From Trichomonas vaginalis G3 (taxonomy: Eukaryota > Parabasalia > Trichomonadida > Trichomonadidae), in the NCBI RefSeq assembly GCF_026262505.1, contig NC_067207.1:9826082-9890081 (forward strand): 64,000 nucleotides of DNA. The letters run 5' to 3'. Both the position numbers and the translations under genes were made by a program. A model generated the notes under the pieces. It searched no databases and was not told the DNA's origin. It saw nothing but the letters and a program-made list of their open reading frames with translations. Positions 18,364 to 27,867 of the stretch are shown here, piece after piece. Every line of letters starts with the position of its first letter. Position 1 is the first letter of the stretch.

Positions 18364-18948
18364 TTACTTAACATAACCGCCTGCTGCCATAAGTCTTTGA
18401 CGCCAACCCATACCAGCTAATGAAGGTTGACTTGGTTTAGTTTCCAAACTAAACTTTGGTTTTGGTTTATCTTCAGTTTTTGGTTTTTCTTCTTCTATCG
18501 GTTTTTCGTCACTTTTCGGTTTCTCTGACTTTACTTCACTTGCAGGAACAGTTGTGTCGTCAACATCTTCATAAATATCATATGCCATTTGTTTTTGTTT
18601 TCCTTTCAACTTTTTGTGTTTGTTGTAAAGTTTAGAATATTTCGACTCTAAGTCAATGAGATGTTCTATAATGAACTGTTGGTCAGTGAAGTAAACTTTT
18701 CCATCTGTTGTCTCGAAAGCTCCTTCAGACTTCAATATTTTATTTGTGAGAGTCTGGTTCTTTTTTGAGATACTTGCCGTTCCATTTTTATGAAAAGTGA
18801 CTTTGTAGTTAGGGTTTGTATTTCCAGACCTGGCACTTTCTATTATTGAATTTTTCTCTTCATCTGTAAGTTCTTTGACAGGTTTTGACAATGGTTCTGA
18901 ACTTTTTGTTTGTGGTGTCAAATCTACCGTTTCAACTTCTTCGGTCAT
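18364..18948 (-). CDS. Hypothetical 194-aa charged protein
   Basis: Intact. N-terminus MTEEVETVDLTPQTKSSEPL, then a small folded-looking region (YKVTFHKNGTASISKKNQTL), a helical stretch (IIEHLIDLESKYSKLYNKHK), a Lys/Glu/Pro-rich linker of about 50 residues and a conserved-looking end GMGWRQRLMAAGGYVK. The design resembles a virion scaffold or minor core protein, but no family is recognised. It is preceded by the leader TTTTTTACTGAG, shared with the next gene upstream (18968-19120). Confidence 0.6.
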   Translation of the reverse strand: MTEEVETVDLTPQTKSSEPLSKPVKELTDEEKNSIIESARSGNTNPNYKVTFHKNGTASISKKNQTLTNKILKSEGAFETTDGKVYFTDQQFIIEHLIDLESKYSKLYNKHKKLKGKQKQMAYDIYEDVDDTTVPASEVKSEKPKSDEKPIEEEKPKTEDKPKPKFSLETKPSQPSLAGMGWRQRLMAAGGYVK

Positions 18949-18967
18949 TTCATCTCAGTAAAAAATT

Positions 18968-19120
18968 TTAGTTTGGTTTGTTTTCAACTGGTTGTTGTTG
19001 TTTTTTAAGTCGGTCTAAAACTTCCTGAGGTATAGGAAGAACTTGACAAACACGTGGTGTAACTGCTGGAAGCCGACAAATCCATCTTGAACCCATTTGT
19101 CTCAATGCTGTATTGTTCAT
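18968..19120 (-). CDS. Small protein, 50 residues
   Basis: MNNTALRQMGSRWICRLPAV... ends KQQQPVENKPN. It is preceded by the same 15-base leader (TTTTTACTGAGATGA) as the 194-aa gene, and lies between that gene and the amphipathic protein gene on the same strand. Two Cys residues and several Arg are present. Function is unknown. Confidence 0.45.
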   Translation of the reverse strand: MNNTALRQMGSRWICRLPAVTPRVCQVLPIPQEVLDRLKKQQQPVENKPN

Positions 19121-19139
19121 TTCATCTCAGTAAAAAACT

Positions 19140-19540
19140 TTACATTCCCCAAGTTTGAGGCGGTTGAGGTTGGTTATTGTTTACCCACTGTTGTGCATGG
19201 TTATATCCTCTGTTAAGAATCTTTCACCTTGGTCCATATAGTGTCCTGCTTGGTTATAGTAGTCATTTGCTTTGTTATAATAGTTTCCTGCTTGTCTTCC
19301 TACATTGTCCATCCATCCTTGAACTTTTCCTCTTGTTTCAGGATTTGGAATAAGATTTGTTGCATCTCGTGCTACATCCCAACCTTTCTGTACAGTTTGT
19401 ATAATAGGTTGTGCTTTCTCTTTAAGTATACCTAATGTACTCAAAATCTTCCTTCCAACTCCAAATACACCTCTGGCTATTGTTCCCACTGCGGGCAAAA
19501 ATCTGGATGCAACTCCTGCTAATGCGCCAAATAAACCCAT
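19140..19540 (-). CDS. Amphipathic/glycine-rich small virion protein (A1), frameshifted end
   Basis: MGLFGALAGVASRFLPAVGT opens a hydrophobic, Gly/Ala-rich N-terminal helix, followed by repeats of aromatic residues (NYYNKANDYYNQAGHYMDQG). One shift near 19,225 separates this from a C-terminal tail reading GYNHAQQWVNNNQPQPPQTW, which resembles the tail of the related protein at 22928 (SSWQPNPTPQPY). It shares its style with the proteins at 22928, 60331 and 60571. A membrane-active role like that of adenovirus protein VI is inferred. Confidence 0.55.
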
Positions 19541-19557
19541 TTCTTATAGGATAAAAA

Positions 19558-20518
19558 ATGACGAATCCAAACAAGGACCCCTATGTTTCTAAAGCAACAA
19601 AGAAAGCACTCATGATAAAAATCTTTAGTTCAACACCAAATGCTTGGTTTATGGATATCTTGGAAAACATTCCGAGGTATAGAGAAGATGGACCACCATA
19701 CTGGTTAATATTTGTCGGTCAAAAACACAAGATACTGTGAAGCCATACCATTATGGTCCAAAAATATTTTAGATGTGAAAACTGCTTTGACAATATTCGT
19801 TGACAAATACCATCCAACAAAACTGACATCTGACTGTGAAAGTTCTTTCAAATCAGATGATGTAAAAAACTATCTGCGTTCAAAAAATGTAAACCAATAT
19901 TTCATTGTCGACCAAAACCATTCTGCTCTTGGTGTCATTGACGGTTGTATAAAAATGTTAAGAGACTTAAACCAACCACAAGGTGGTGAAGCAAATGAAA
20001 TGTCATATGACGACAAATATAGACACTTCTCCATGGCAAAGATGAGACAAGTTTTAAATATTTACAACAGCCGTAAACAAAAAGGTTTGGGAAACCACTC
20101 CCCCGAAGAAATGAAAAACAACCCTGACTTAGAGAAAGACTATATATTTAATAATTTAGTCAAAAGAGACAAACAAGAAAGAATGCCGGGCTTCAAACTT
20201 CAGAAAGGTGACAAAGTAAAAATAGAAATACCTAAACGCGACCCATATGAAAATACTATTGACTATGACAACAATGGGAACCCGACAGGTACTCACATTC
20301 GTGTTCGTAAAAATAGAAGAAAGTATACAAGAGAATATTATGAAGTTTTAGGCAAACATGGCAAAATGTACAGACTGCAAGCAGAAGATAAAACTACTAT
20401 TGTCAGACCTCGTTTCAAACTTGTCAAAGTTCAAGGTGGTATACTTTCAAAGACAGTTCCTAACAAATATAAGACAACTCCTGACGAATATGCTAAAGAA
20501 GTTGAAAATGACGACTAA
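19558..20518 (+). CDS. Retroviral-type integrase of element A, one frameshift
   Basis: It catalyses insertion of element ends. The first catalytic Asp lies in AWFMDILENIP and the second in KLTSDCESSF. The third acidic position is Asp in LGVIDGCIKMLRD, exactly 35 residues after the second, giving the classical spacing but D in place of E. A basic C-terminal region with an SH3-like pattern (FKLQKGDKVKIEIPK, KMYRLQAEDKTTIVRPRFKL) follows. One extra base near 19,715 (FVGQ run) splits the frame. No N-terminal zinc-binding domain is visible, so the protein starts close to the core. The stop overlaps that of the fibre gene tail to tail. Confidence 0.85.
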
Positions 20519-22056
20519 GCATTTCTATACCATGCGTAAACTGTCATGTAAGGTGGCATGTATTCTTTACTTTGTCCCGTTGTTTGCGTATATCCTGAAA
20601 CGTGATGTGTATGGTTTCCTCCTCCCTCAGTGTTACTCCAGTAACAATTTATAGCAAACTTAACGTTGTCTTTAACATCATATCCTTTACCTTTTATCAT
20701 TGCTGACCAATCCCAATATCTATGCTTATGCCAACCTGCTTGAGATGTACTTAAATCTATGTAGTGACTGTGTGCAGGTAAATTTTCACCTGAAATCGTT
20801 TTACTTCCACCTGTTTCCTTTGAAGAGTTTGCACAATACAAAAACCTGTCGACTATTTGAGTCCAAGTTCCAAAACCAAGTACTACTTCTGGTCTGGTAG
20901 AGTTCATTGACGTATAAATAGAGCCTATAGGATATAATGTTTGAAGCATTTCTGTCTTTAATGTTTGAAGCTCTTTTTTGTCTGCTTTCTTGTCATATAA
21001 ATCTTGAGCAGTGAATTTAATATTATGTTCATCCTTCATGACATAAACATCTTTACATCTAATGTTTCTCATCGTCGTTATGTCGTCATCCGATGTTAAA
21101 CCTTGTGGAAAGTTAGGAGGTTTACAATATAATGCATCCCCACCAGTTTCTTCAACCGTTCCTTCAATACTTTCTATAGCAACAGTTGTAAAACTTGTAT
21201 GTGTATGAGTCTTATTTGCTTTCTTCTCTAACTCATCGTTAACATAAGTTTTATCTGCTTTAAGGTCTAAACATCCTGAAACCCATCCTGTATCAGCTTT
21301 AGTTTTTAAAATCTTCGATGTCCATTCATGATACCATTCAGCCCTTTCTATAATTTCATTATCTTTTTCATCCACATATTCCTTATCTGCCTTCTTCATT
21401 AATTCACTAGCCATAAGTCCCTTATCCGCTTTCTTTTCAAGGCTAACGTTTAAGTCTGTTATTTCAGATATAGAATGTGTATGTCCAACGTCACTTTTAC
21501 TGTTTAAGGTTTCTTGTAAGTTTGTAATATTTGCAATGGTATGTGTATGTCCAACGGCACTTTTACTGTTTAAGGTTTCTTGTAAGTCTGTTATTTCAGA
21601 TATAGAATGTGTATGAGTCTTTTTAGAATATTCGTTTTCAGCTCTTGTCACTTCACTTGACATTTTATTGTCAACATATGTTTTGTCTGCTAGTTCAGGA
21701 TGAGTATGTTCTTTTGTTGCATAAGCATTGTTAGCTCTTTCTTCTTCTTTTGCTATTGCATCGTCTACATATTCTTTGTCAGCTTTGTTGTCAACATCTG
21801 CTTTCAAAAGAAGTTCATTTATAGGTTTCTCGTTTAAAGTTCCTTTTGTTGGATTTATACAGACAGTATGGTTCTTCTTGTCTTGAAATAGAAACTCATC
21901 TGTCATTGGGTTTAATGTCAGTTTTAAGTTTCCTTCTTTCAATGACTCAGATATCTTAGAATAGTTTGAAAAGTTTGTTGTGTTCTTATTTAGAGCTTGC
22001 ATAATGAGTTGTCGGTTGTGTTGTATTTCTCTCATGGAAGCAATATCTTTCGACAT
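20515..22056 (-). CDS. Phage-tail-fibre-like protein of element A
   Basis: Intact, 513 residues. The N-terminal 90 residues are unique. Next come fibre repeats: VGHTHTIANITNLQETLNSK and SISEITDLQETLNSK (phage tail-fibre repeat type) and several KADK(E/T)YV(D/N) units. The C-terminal about 130 residues start YPIGSIYTSMNSTRP and contain FGTWTQIVDRFLYCA, GENLPAHSHYIDLS, NHTHHVSGYTQTTGQ and end YMPPYMTVYAWYRNA, matching the collar/baseplate-type C-terminal domain of phage fibres. Trimeric fibre, probably virion attachment; inferred. Its distal domain is nearly identical in DNA to the element B gene at 53144, while the N-termini differ. The start is 18 bp from the divergent 22075 gene. Confidence 0.85.
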   Translation of the reverse strand: MSKDIASMREIQHNRQLIMQALNKNTTNFSNYSKISESLKEGNLKLTLNPMTDEFLFQDKKNHTVCINPTKGTLNEKPINELLLKADVDNKADKEYVDDAIAKEEERANNAYATKEHTHPELADKTYVDNKMSSEVTRAENEYSKKTHTHSISEITDLQETLNSKSAVGHTHTIANITNLQETLNSKSDVGHTHSISEITDLNVSLEKKADKGLMASELMKKADKEYVDEKDNEIIERAEWYHEWTSKILKTKADTGWVSGCLDLKADKTYVNDELEKKANKTHTHTSFTTVAIESIEGTVEETGGDALYCKPPNFPQGLTSDDDITTMRNIRCKDVYVMKDEHNIKFTAQDLYDKKADKKELQTLKTEMLQTLYPIGSIYTSMNSTRPEVVLGFGTWTQIVDRFLYCANSSKETGGSKTISGENLPAHSHYIDLSTSQAGWHKHRYWDWSAMIKGKGYDVKDNVKFAINCYWSNTEGGGNHTHHVSGYTQTTGQSKEYMPPYMTVYAWYRNA

Positions 22057-22074
22057 TTTTATTCTAGATAAAAT

Positions 22075-22923
22075 ATGCTTTCAATAGAAAAAGAAAATTC
22101 AAGAGTTGCTACAACTAAACCATTAGATGAACTTTTTACTAATGTCGGTCAAAAGTTTGAGACAGAGACCGTAAAGCATGAAGGCTATCGTTTTGACTAC
22201 CCATTAAGATGGTTAAGAGACCCATCTGTCACAAAAGCTATTGGCTTTCGTAGAATGAAGTTCATTTCAGAAGCCATACATGGTTTCCCATTTACGGTCG
22301 GTTTTGAAGTTCGATACTATAACAAAGAAAAACGTATGTATGAGAAATTTGAACAGGGAAAACTTTTACAAGTTAGTTTGCTTGTAAACTTAGAAACAAC
22401 TCTTCAAGCTTTTCAAGAAAAAATAAACGATATCTATATCGAATATGCAAAACAGTATAACATTGACGAAGGAGAATACCATCTCGATATTATTTATGAC
22501 AGGAAAAATGCAACTGTTAAAATCAATAGAATAGAAGACCTTGGAGAAAACGTTTATATTTCTACAAAATATAACAACTTGGCATGGTATAGATTTTTGA
22601 GGATGTTAAATCAGCCTGCAGCATATCCAGTACACCCAGACTTTTATGAAGTCGAAAACCCTAATGGAACATATGAAAATGTTTTCGACCCAGCTGCTAT
22701 TATTGTTCATGCTTCATTTTCTGGCGCCCAAAACTCTTTCTTATGCTTGGCAAATGACTTTTACGAAAAACCTACAAAGTTATACGAACCACCAAGTGGA
22801 AGTATTTCAGACTTTCAAGTATGGTTTACTACAGATGGAAGAAAAAGAATAATTCCATTATACCATGCGTTTTACTTAGAACTTAGTTTCATATACAACT
22901 ACTATCGAACGGTAAAAATATAA
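22075..22923 (+). CDS. Putative capsid-associated protein, paralogue of 17350 gene
   Basis: Intact, 282 residues, starting MLSIEKENSRVATTKPLDEL. Shared blocks with 17350-18209 run along its whole length (YRFDYPLRWLRDP, NVFDPAAIIVHASFSGAQNS, DFQVWFTTDGRKRIIPLYH). The two are clearly diverged, so both are probably used, perhaps as two positions in one virion structure. Beta-rich, no signal peptide. It shares a bidirectional AT-rich leader (TTTTTATTCTAGATAAAAT) with the fibre gene, which hints at a vertex or fibre-base role; this is inference. Confidence 0.65.
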   Translation: MLSIEKENSRVATTKPLDELFTNVGQKFETETVKHEGYRFDYPLRWLRDPSVTKAIGFRRMKFISEAIHGFPFTVGFEVRYYNKEKRMYEKFEQGKLLQVSLLVNLETTLQAFQEKINDIYIEYAKQYNIDEGEYHLDIIYDRKNATVKINRIEDLGENVYISTKYNNLAWYRFLRMLNQPAAYPVHPDFYEVENPNGTYENVFDPAAIIVHASFSGAQNSFLCLANDFYEKPTKLYEPPSGSISDFQVWFTTDGRKRIIPLYHAFYLELSFIYNYYRTVKI

Positions 22924-22927
22924 TTTT

Positions 22928-23170
22928 TTAATACGGTTGAGGTGTTGGATTTGGTTGCCAACTAGACTGTGGTGCAGGTTCAGGCTGTTGTATAACAGGA
23001 GCTTGCTCTTCTGGTTCAGGGTCTTTAGGTATAATACCAACGAACTGACCTACTCTTTTACCAATATTTTTGACACCGTTCCATACTCCTCTTCCGACAG
23101 ATTTTATTCCATTCCATATACCTCTTCCAACATTTCGAAAGAAGTTTCCTATCTTACTGAAGAAACCCAT
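22928..23170 (-). CDS. Amphipathic small virion protein (A2), 80 residues
   Basis: MGFFSKIGNFFRNVGRGIWN is followed by two near-repeats of GIKSVGRGVWNGVKNIGKRV. These segments form a cationic amphipathic helix, with Phe/Trp/Val on one side and Lys/Arg on the other. A Pro/Glu/Gln-rich tail ends PNPTPQPY. Membrane-lytic peptides and adenovirus protein VI have this design. The PxPY ending is a candidate late-domain-like or protein-interaction motif. Intact. Confidence 0.65.
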   Translation of the reverse strand: MGFFSKIGNFFRNVGRGIWNGIKSVGRGVWNGVKNIGKRVGQFVGIIPKDPEPEEQAPVIQQPEPAPQSSWQPNPTPQPY

Positions 23171-23188
23171 TTTACTATATGTAAAAAT

Positions 23189-23551
23189 CTAATGTCCGCC
23201 TAGTCTCTTACGTTTCCTGTTGAGTTCCATAGCATTCTTTAACTGGAGCTCATACATTCTGTTTCTCCTCTGGTAGAAAACATATTCTGGGTCAACTCCT
23301 GTGTTCGCGTCATCTGCATAAAGTTGTTTATATCCCACTTCAGGGTTTGTATAAAACTCTTTCCATCTCATATTTGCATACCATGGTGGCAAACCTAACG
23401 CAGCGTCATTTGACATGGCAGTTTGCATTTGTACATCTGTTGGCACTTGACCATAGTTTGCCATTGCAGTTTGTATTCTAACTTCATTTGGAATATTCTC
23501 TGGGTTTGGTTGTCCAGGTTGCTGTGCATTCGCTAAGTTCTGTGCGTCCAT
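23189..23551 (-). CDS. Hypothetical 120-aa protein with basic end
   Basis: MDAQNLANAQQPGQPNPENI opens a repetitive Gln/Asn-rich region with two copies of the motif (I/M)QTAM(A/S)N. An aromatic middle (LPPWYANMRWKEFYTNPEVG) and a helical basic C-terminus (RNRMYELQLKNAMELNRKRK) follow. Intact and closely packed with its neighbours on the same strand. Probably structural; no family is recognised. Confidence 0.6.
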   Translation of the reverse strand: MDAQNLANAQQPGQPNPENIPNEVRIQTAMANYGQVPTDVQMQTAMSNDAALGLPPWYANMRWKEFYTNPEVGYKQLYADDANTGVDPEYVFYQRRNRMYELQLKNAMELNRKRKRLGGH

Positions 23552-23574
23552 TTAATATTAGATAAAAATATCTC

Positions 23575-23706
23575 TTACGAGTACATATACTGAACATTTG
23601 CAGGCATTGGTTCATCTTCATATTCTCTATATCTTTCTGCCACGTCAAATAAATAAATGACACAATGGAAAAAACCTAAAACAAGTAGTCCTATTTCAAA
23701 CCACAT
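23575..23706 (-). CDS. Single-pass membrane microprotein, 43 residues
   Basis: MWFEIGLLVLGFFHCVIYLF forms one hydrophobic membrane segment, followed by a charged tail DVAERYREYEDEPMPANVQY. Its start overlaps the last 16 bases of the methyltransferase gene on the same strand, as in translationally coupled pairs. A membrane protein of this size could act in virion maturation or release. Function is not known. Confidence 0.5.
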   Translation of the reverse strand: MWFEIGLLVLGFFHCVIYLFDVAERYREYEDEPMPANVQYMYS

Positions 23707-24509
23707 TTACTTACTAATAAAATTTCTTTGTTATGACACTTTCTCCGGTTTATAGGACCTCTCTCATATTCTATCTTGTCATATATAAACTCATAGTCAT
23801 GTATGTCCTCTAACCATCTCATAACGGTTTCCAAACCACTTTTATCGGATGTAAAGTAAAAGCATGGACAGTTATGTAAAACGTCTAAAGTTTCTAAAGA
23901 GTCTCTCAAAGTCCAGTCTACTTGGTATTGAAAATCCCATGTGTTATAGAACGGCGGGTCCACTATAAAGAAAACATTTTCCTTGTCTTTATATTTTTCA
24001 TACAACTCTGTCCAATAACATCTCACAAACTCTATACCCTCAATATATTTTTCTATGTCCTCTTTGAAAACATTTGTATAGTTAAGATATAAAACTTTTG
24101 ACATAAGTGTTTCAATGTCATGAACTCTTATAGAACCACTATATAATAGTCTAGCAGATATACTATCCCAGTCTATATATTCTGCTTTTTTCAAAACCTC
24201 TCTCACAATATTTTTGTTATCTAATGGTATACGTTCCATCTTACCTATAGGTATCTTTTCTTTTAACTCTTTCAATATATTGTTTGTGTCTGGAATATGT
24301 TTGAGACGGTCCATATAGTTGTCGAAGTCATTGCATATAATCTTTGAGTCTGGGAATATTGTATGACATAAATGGGATATATAGAAACTTCCACCGAACA
24401 AATCTACAAATGTTAGACCATTCGGTAGTTTCTTAAGTTCTCTCAATATAATATCTTTACATTTACTCTTATTTCCAAAGAACGGTAACGGAGGTTTTGT
24501 AAAATTCAT
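23691..24509 (-). CDS. D12-class (Dam-like) DNA adenine-N6 methyltransferase
   Basis: Intact, 272 residues. Motif X-like PLPFFGNKSKCKDIILRELK is at residues 7-26, the AdoMet-binding motif I FVDLFGGSFYISH at about 34-46, and the catalytic motif IV VDPPFYNTWDF (DPPF, equivalent to DPPY) near residue 190. A target-recognition insert lies between them. Such enzymes methylate adenine in short DNA sites. T. vaginalis is reported to carry abundant N6-methyladenine, so the element may mark its own or host DNA; the link is inference. It is the last gene before the right end of element A. Confidence 0.9.
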   Translation of the reverse strand: MNFTKPPLPFFGNKSKCKDIILRELKKLPNGLTFVDLFGGSFYISHLCHTIFPDSKIICNDFDNYMDRLKHIPDTNNILKELKEKIPIGKMERIPLDNKNIVREVLKKAEYIDWDSISARLLYSGSIRVHDIETLMSKVLYLNYTNVFKEDIEKYIEGIEFVRCYWTELYEKYKDKENVFFIVDPPFYNTWDFQYQVDWTLRDSLETLDVLHNCPCFYFTSDKSGLETVMRWLEDIHDYEFIYDKIEYERGPINRRKCHNKEILLVSKCGLK

Positions 24510-24599
24510 TTATATATAATAATAAAAATGTTTTTACCCGAAAAGTGACAGAAAAGTGACAAAGCATGAAAACATATATAATTTGTGAAAAGTGAAACA

Positions 24600-24692
24600 T
24601 TATATAATGTTTTCGACCCAGAAGAAGGCTTCTTCCCAGAAGCAATGGAGGAAGAAGAAGAGTCCTCCGAATTCACACCAGAAGACTAACAA
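24600..24692 (+). other. Orphan acidic coding remnant
   Basis: One frame reads LYNVFDPEEGFFPEAMEEEE... and ends at TAA 24,690. NVFDP also occurs in the 17350/22075 proteins, which may be coincidence. It lacks an upstream start except an internal ATG and may be the tail of a lost gene. Confidence 0.2.
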
Positions 24693-24730
24693 TTTTCCGA
24701 ATAAAAACTTCATTTATACTAAACATCTTC

Positions 24731-24763
24731 GGGGCTAGAGGGCACGAAGTGCCTGGAAGCCCC
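24731..24763. other. G+C-rich hairpin at the putative right end of element A
   Basis: GGGGCT pairs with AGCCCC, and inside it GGCAC pairs with GTGCC around a GAA loop. It is the only strongly G+C-rich structure in several kilobases and lies within 10 bp of the presumed terminus. Confidence 0.5.
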
Positions 24764-24779
24764 ACTACCTTTTTTTTTT

Positions 24780-25217
24780 AATATGAAAAATAAAATTGAC
24801 TTTGATTAAATGTTTTTATTTATCATGCAATTCTTCTTGCGACCAAAGATTTGAATAAAATTTCAAAAAATAAGATAGCTTAAAAAATAATATACGGTAG
24901 TGTTTACTAATAGATGAATAGTATATAAATTCTATTAAAATGGATTTGATCCAAAAAAATATAAAACCAAAAATAATTGTTATAATTGAAATGAAGAAGT
25001 AATTTAAAACAATTTTATTTATGATCAAATTTTATATATTTTTTTGGATCAAATCCATTTTAATAGAATTTATATACTATTCATCTATTAGTAAACACTA
25101 CCGTATATTATTTTTTAAGCTATCTATTTTTTGAAATTTTATTCAAATCTTTGGTCGCAAGAAGAATTGCATGATAAATAAAAACATTTAATCAAAGTCA
25201 ATTTTATTTTTCATATT
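24780..25217. repeat. 438-bp foldback: 188-bp inverted repeat with a 62-bp loop
   Basis: AATATGAAAAATAAAATTGA... at 24,780 is matched by the reverse complement ending ...TTTCATATT at 25,217, with only one small difference (ATAAGATAG/CTATCTATT region). A transcript of this would form a long double strand. It starts right where element A seems to end, so it could be a foldback transposon or an inverted duplication made during insertion. An open frame inside it is a by-product. Confidence 0.85.
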
Positions 25218-26786
25218 CAAATGGACTGAGTGTTAACATTTAACATTTTTTGCTAATTGTCGTCAAAAATTAGGCGTAAAGCAAAAATTGATATTTCATA
25301 TGGTTTTATGATAGATAAGCATTATATTCCCACTCATTATATTCGTAAATTTTGAGGTTTATCCTTCGCTTTTAAGATCATTGAATTTGATTTTTATATA
25401 AAATAGTTATATATTAGAAAATAATATGAGTTTATGTGATATTATTTTTCAGAAGATTTCATTCTATATGCCTATGAAAAGTACTCTCAAAACTAACTTT
25501 TTCCTAATTATAATTAAATCTAGAATATTGTATTATGCTTAGTATTATTTCATTTTTCTCATTCAATTTAGAATTTACAAATGTCAAAAAATTGAGAGCT
25601 GTCACTTTTGATGAATTTCTGTTTATTACAATTCCAAATTGATTTTAGATTTGTGGGGAGCGTCAAAAAAATTGTCACCTTTATTCGTTTGATCAAAAAT
25701 CATCAAAAGAAAAGAGTATCTTATATCATTTACTGGACAATAGTCTCTTACTGTAAATCCCTATCGACCAATACCTCAATGTACAACATTTAAACGCCTT
25801 TTTCTGCTCTTCATGAAGCATTTCGTTTGGTTCCTTCACAACAGGTCAAAGGTTATCGATTTAGAGAACATAGCATAGAGAATTATTGAAAAGGATGTGT
25901 TTGGTTTATATAGAAAACATTACATTTTTCGCAAGACTTTTTGTTTACTTTTTTATCGGCGTGAACTTTGAGATTTCTCAAGGGCAAAACATGATTGGAT
26001 TTAGATTGTATAATGCGAGCATTTATAAAAGATTATAGTTTCGAGTTTGTATTAGAGTTTTTTTGATTAAGTTTGAATAGAGAAATTGAAAAAGAATTGT
26101 AAAATTATTGCCTTTAGATTTCCATAGTTCAGGGATGCAGAGTTCCACTAGAGGTGAAGCGCATCACTTGGTTGTTTTTATTACAATTTCAGAAAATGTA
26201 ATTAATATTTCTCGTTTTTAGACAGATTATCTTCTCAGAGTCTGTTTATCATATATATTCATAATAAATTCAAATATAATAGTGCAGTGATTTTTGGCAT
26301 AAAAACACTTTGAATTCTATTAAGTCTCATCGGAAACTGTAATAACAAAGAATTTAAAATAAATTAGACCGTCAAGATAAACGCCAGTAAAAGAATTCAA
26401 TGTATACAAATTCTTTTTAAAAAATACATCATCATTATCATACAGGTTATATGATTTAAAAAAAGAAAAATTGAAATGAATTATCTTTATAAACTTTTCA
26501 GGGAATTTTTTTTGTCAGCAATATATATAACTATCACTGATCAATAATTAAGCGTTTGGATTTGATAATGGCCTCAATCTTCACAAAAATCCAATCAATT
26601 ATCTCAATATTTTAACGTGCATATTTGATTGGTATATTAAAAATAATAACAATTCGTAATAATTTTTTTGAATTGATTAAATTTTTTATCAACAAATATT
26701 ATATTTACTTAGTATATAATCTGATTTTTAAATAGTTAAAATTTTTGATATTTGAATGCTCAACTCAATTTTTATTTAAAATTTAT
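25218..26786. other. AT-rich intergenic DNA, no gene seen
   Basis: Both strands were read; only short, compositionally random frames occur. No tRNA-like or repeat structure was recognised. Confidence 0.6.
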
Positions 26787-27867
26787 ATGATTTTCCTTTT
26801 CGATGTGAATCTTTTAGCAGAAAGGTCCCCAATATTCAACGGAAGTTCAAACTACATAGTCTCACCGCCACCTAGCAATGACCAACCTCAAGATATTATC
26901 TACGGGACCCATTCCTTTTTTATAAAAAAACATAACTACTCACTACGTTCGCAAAAACACAATTATTGTTTTCCATCCTTTTAGACATTCGACAATAATT
27001 TCAGGAACGGCGATTTCAGGGAAGCTTCGCAAAGAATTTCTTGGTGATACAAATGTATTTGCAGTTAACTTCAAAACGAAAGGAATATTAGAATTAAGGT
27101 CAAATATTGGATCATCATATATATTTGCTTCCATGTTTGATGCAGAAAAAACTGGAATTGGCTGTAATGTTTTTTACATATCGGTTGGAAATACTACTAT
27201 TTTAAGTGCAGGACAGGGTTATTCTGATAACGATACACGATCATATGATCTAGAATTGAAATCAGGAATTAAATATTGTACCCTTTTTGCATTTGTTCCT
27301 GAGAAAGTATCTCTGAAAATACAATACAATCCTCTTGCAAATGTGACTATCTTCGATGAATATGGCCTTCCTGTCGATTCAAATGATATTCAAACGCCTG
27401 TTTTCATTCGATCGTCAGTTTCAAGTTCGAAATCTTCTTCCTTCCATGGCATTGCCTATCTTTATGCCTCAGTTCAAGTTCTCGAATATCCATATTTTTA
27501 TGGGCTTCTTGATTCAGATGAGTCGTTAGGATATACTTATTCAACTGTAGATTCATCTAGATTAACCGTTTTAGCTGTTACCATATCAGCTATTTCCTGT
27601 ATATCATTATTATGCATAATATCAGGAATTTACTACATGTTCTTTTATCGGAGAACATATTTTCTCAATAAGGAGGATGATGAAGCACCAGATATAGTTG
27701 AAAAAGTATATTATGATGATAGAATTTCAAGTGGAGAGCTAGATTCTGGTAAAAACATAGATTCCATCGAAGAAAAGGATTCTGACATAGATTCTTGTAA
27801 TGATCAGGTTGAACCAGAACCAACTAGAGTTTTACAAATGAATCCTTATGAAGATTCTGAGCTTTGA
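26787..27867 (+). pseudogene. Type I membrane protein, 5' end broken
   Basis: From about 26,941 one clean frame reads to 27,867. It has an extracellular-type beta-rich region (SNIGSSYIFASMFDAEKTGI, SGIKYCTLFAFVPEKVSLKI), one membrane segment (TVLAVTISAISCISLLCIIS) and an acidic cytoplasmic tail of about 80 residues ending NPYEDSEL. The 5' part lies in another frame (ATG 26787, MIFLFDVNLLAERSPIFNGS) and ends at 26,984. The two overlap near an A7 run at 26,924. No signal peptide is convincing. Likely a decayed member of a Trichomonas surface protein family, or a sequencing slip in the A run. Confidence 0.5.

Larger units (their letters stand above)
1..24770. mobile_element. Maverick/Polinton element A (left end outside window)
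   Basis: MCP, minor capsid protein, SF3 helicase, packaging ATPase and retroviral-type integrase occur together here, which is the hallmark gene set of Maverick/Polinton elements. Neither a PolB nor an adenain-like protease is visible, so both are expected upstream of the window. The right end is placed at about 24,770 because its reverse complement begins AGGTAGTGGGGC, comparable with the AGTAGTATA end of element B, and host-like AT-rich sequence follows. No matching left terminus or target duplication can be seen, so this border is provisional. A chimera of two related elements is possible, because the repeat-rich zone at 11.4-17.2 kb divides the two gene blocks. Confidence 0.8.

Noticed and set aside
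24816-25028. 70-residue hydrophobic frame in the foldback
   Set aside because: AT-rich composition alone gives Ile/Phe-rich frames. It covers one arm and the loop and has no natural boundaries.
26140-26180. Possible tRNA-like stretch (GATGCAGAGTTCCACTAGAG)
   Set aside because: No acceptor stem or T-loop consensus could be found around it.
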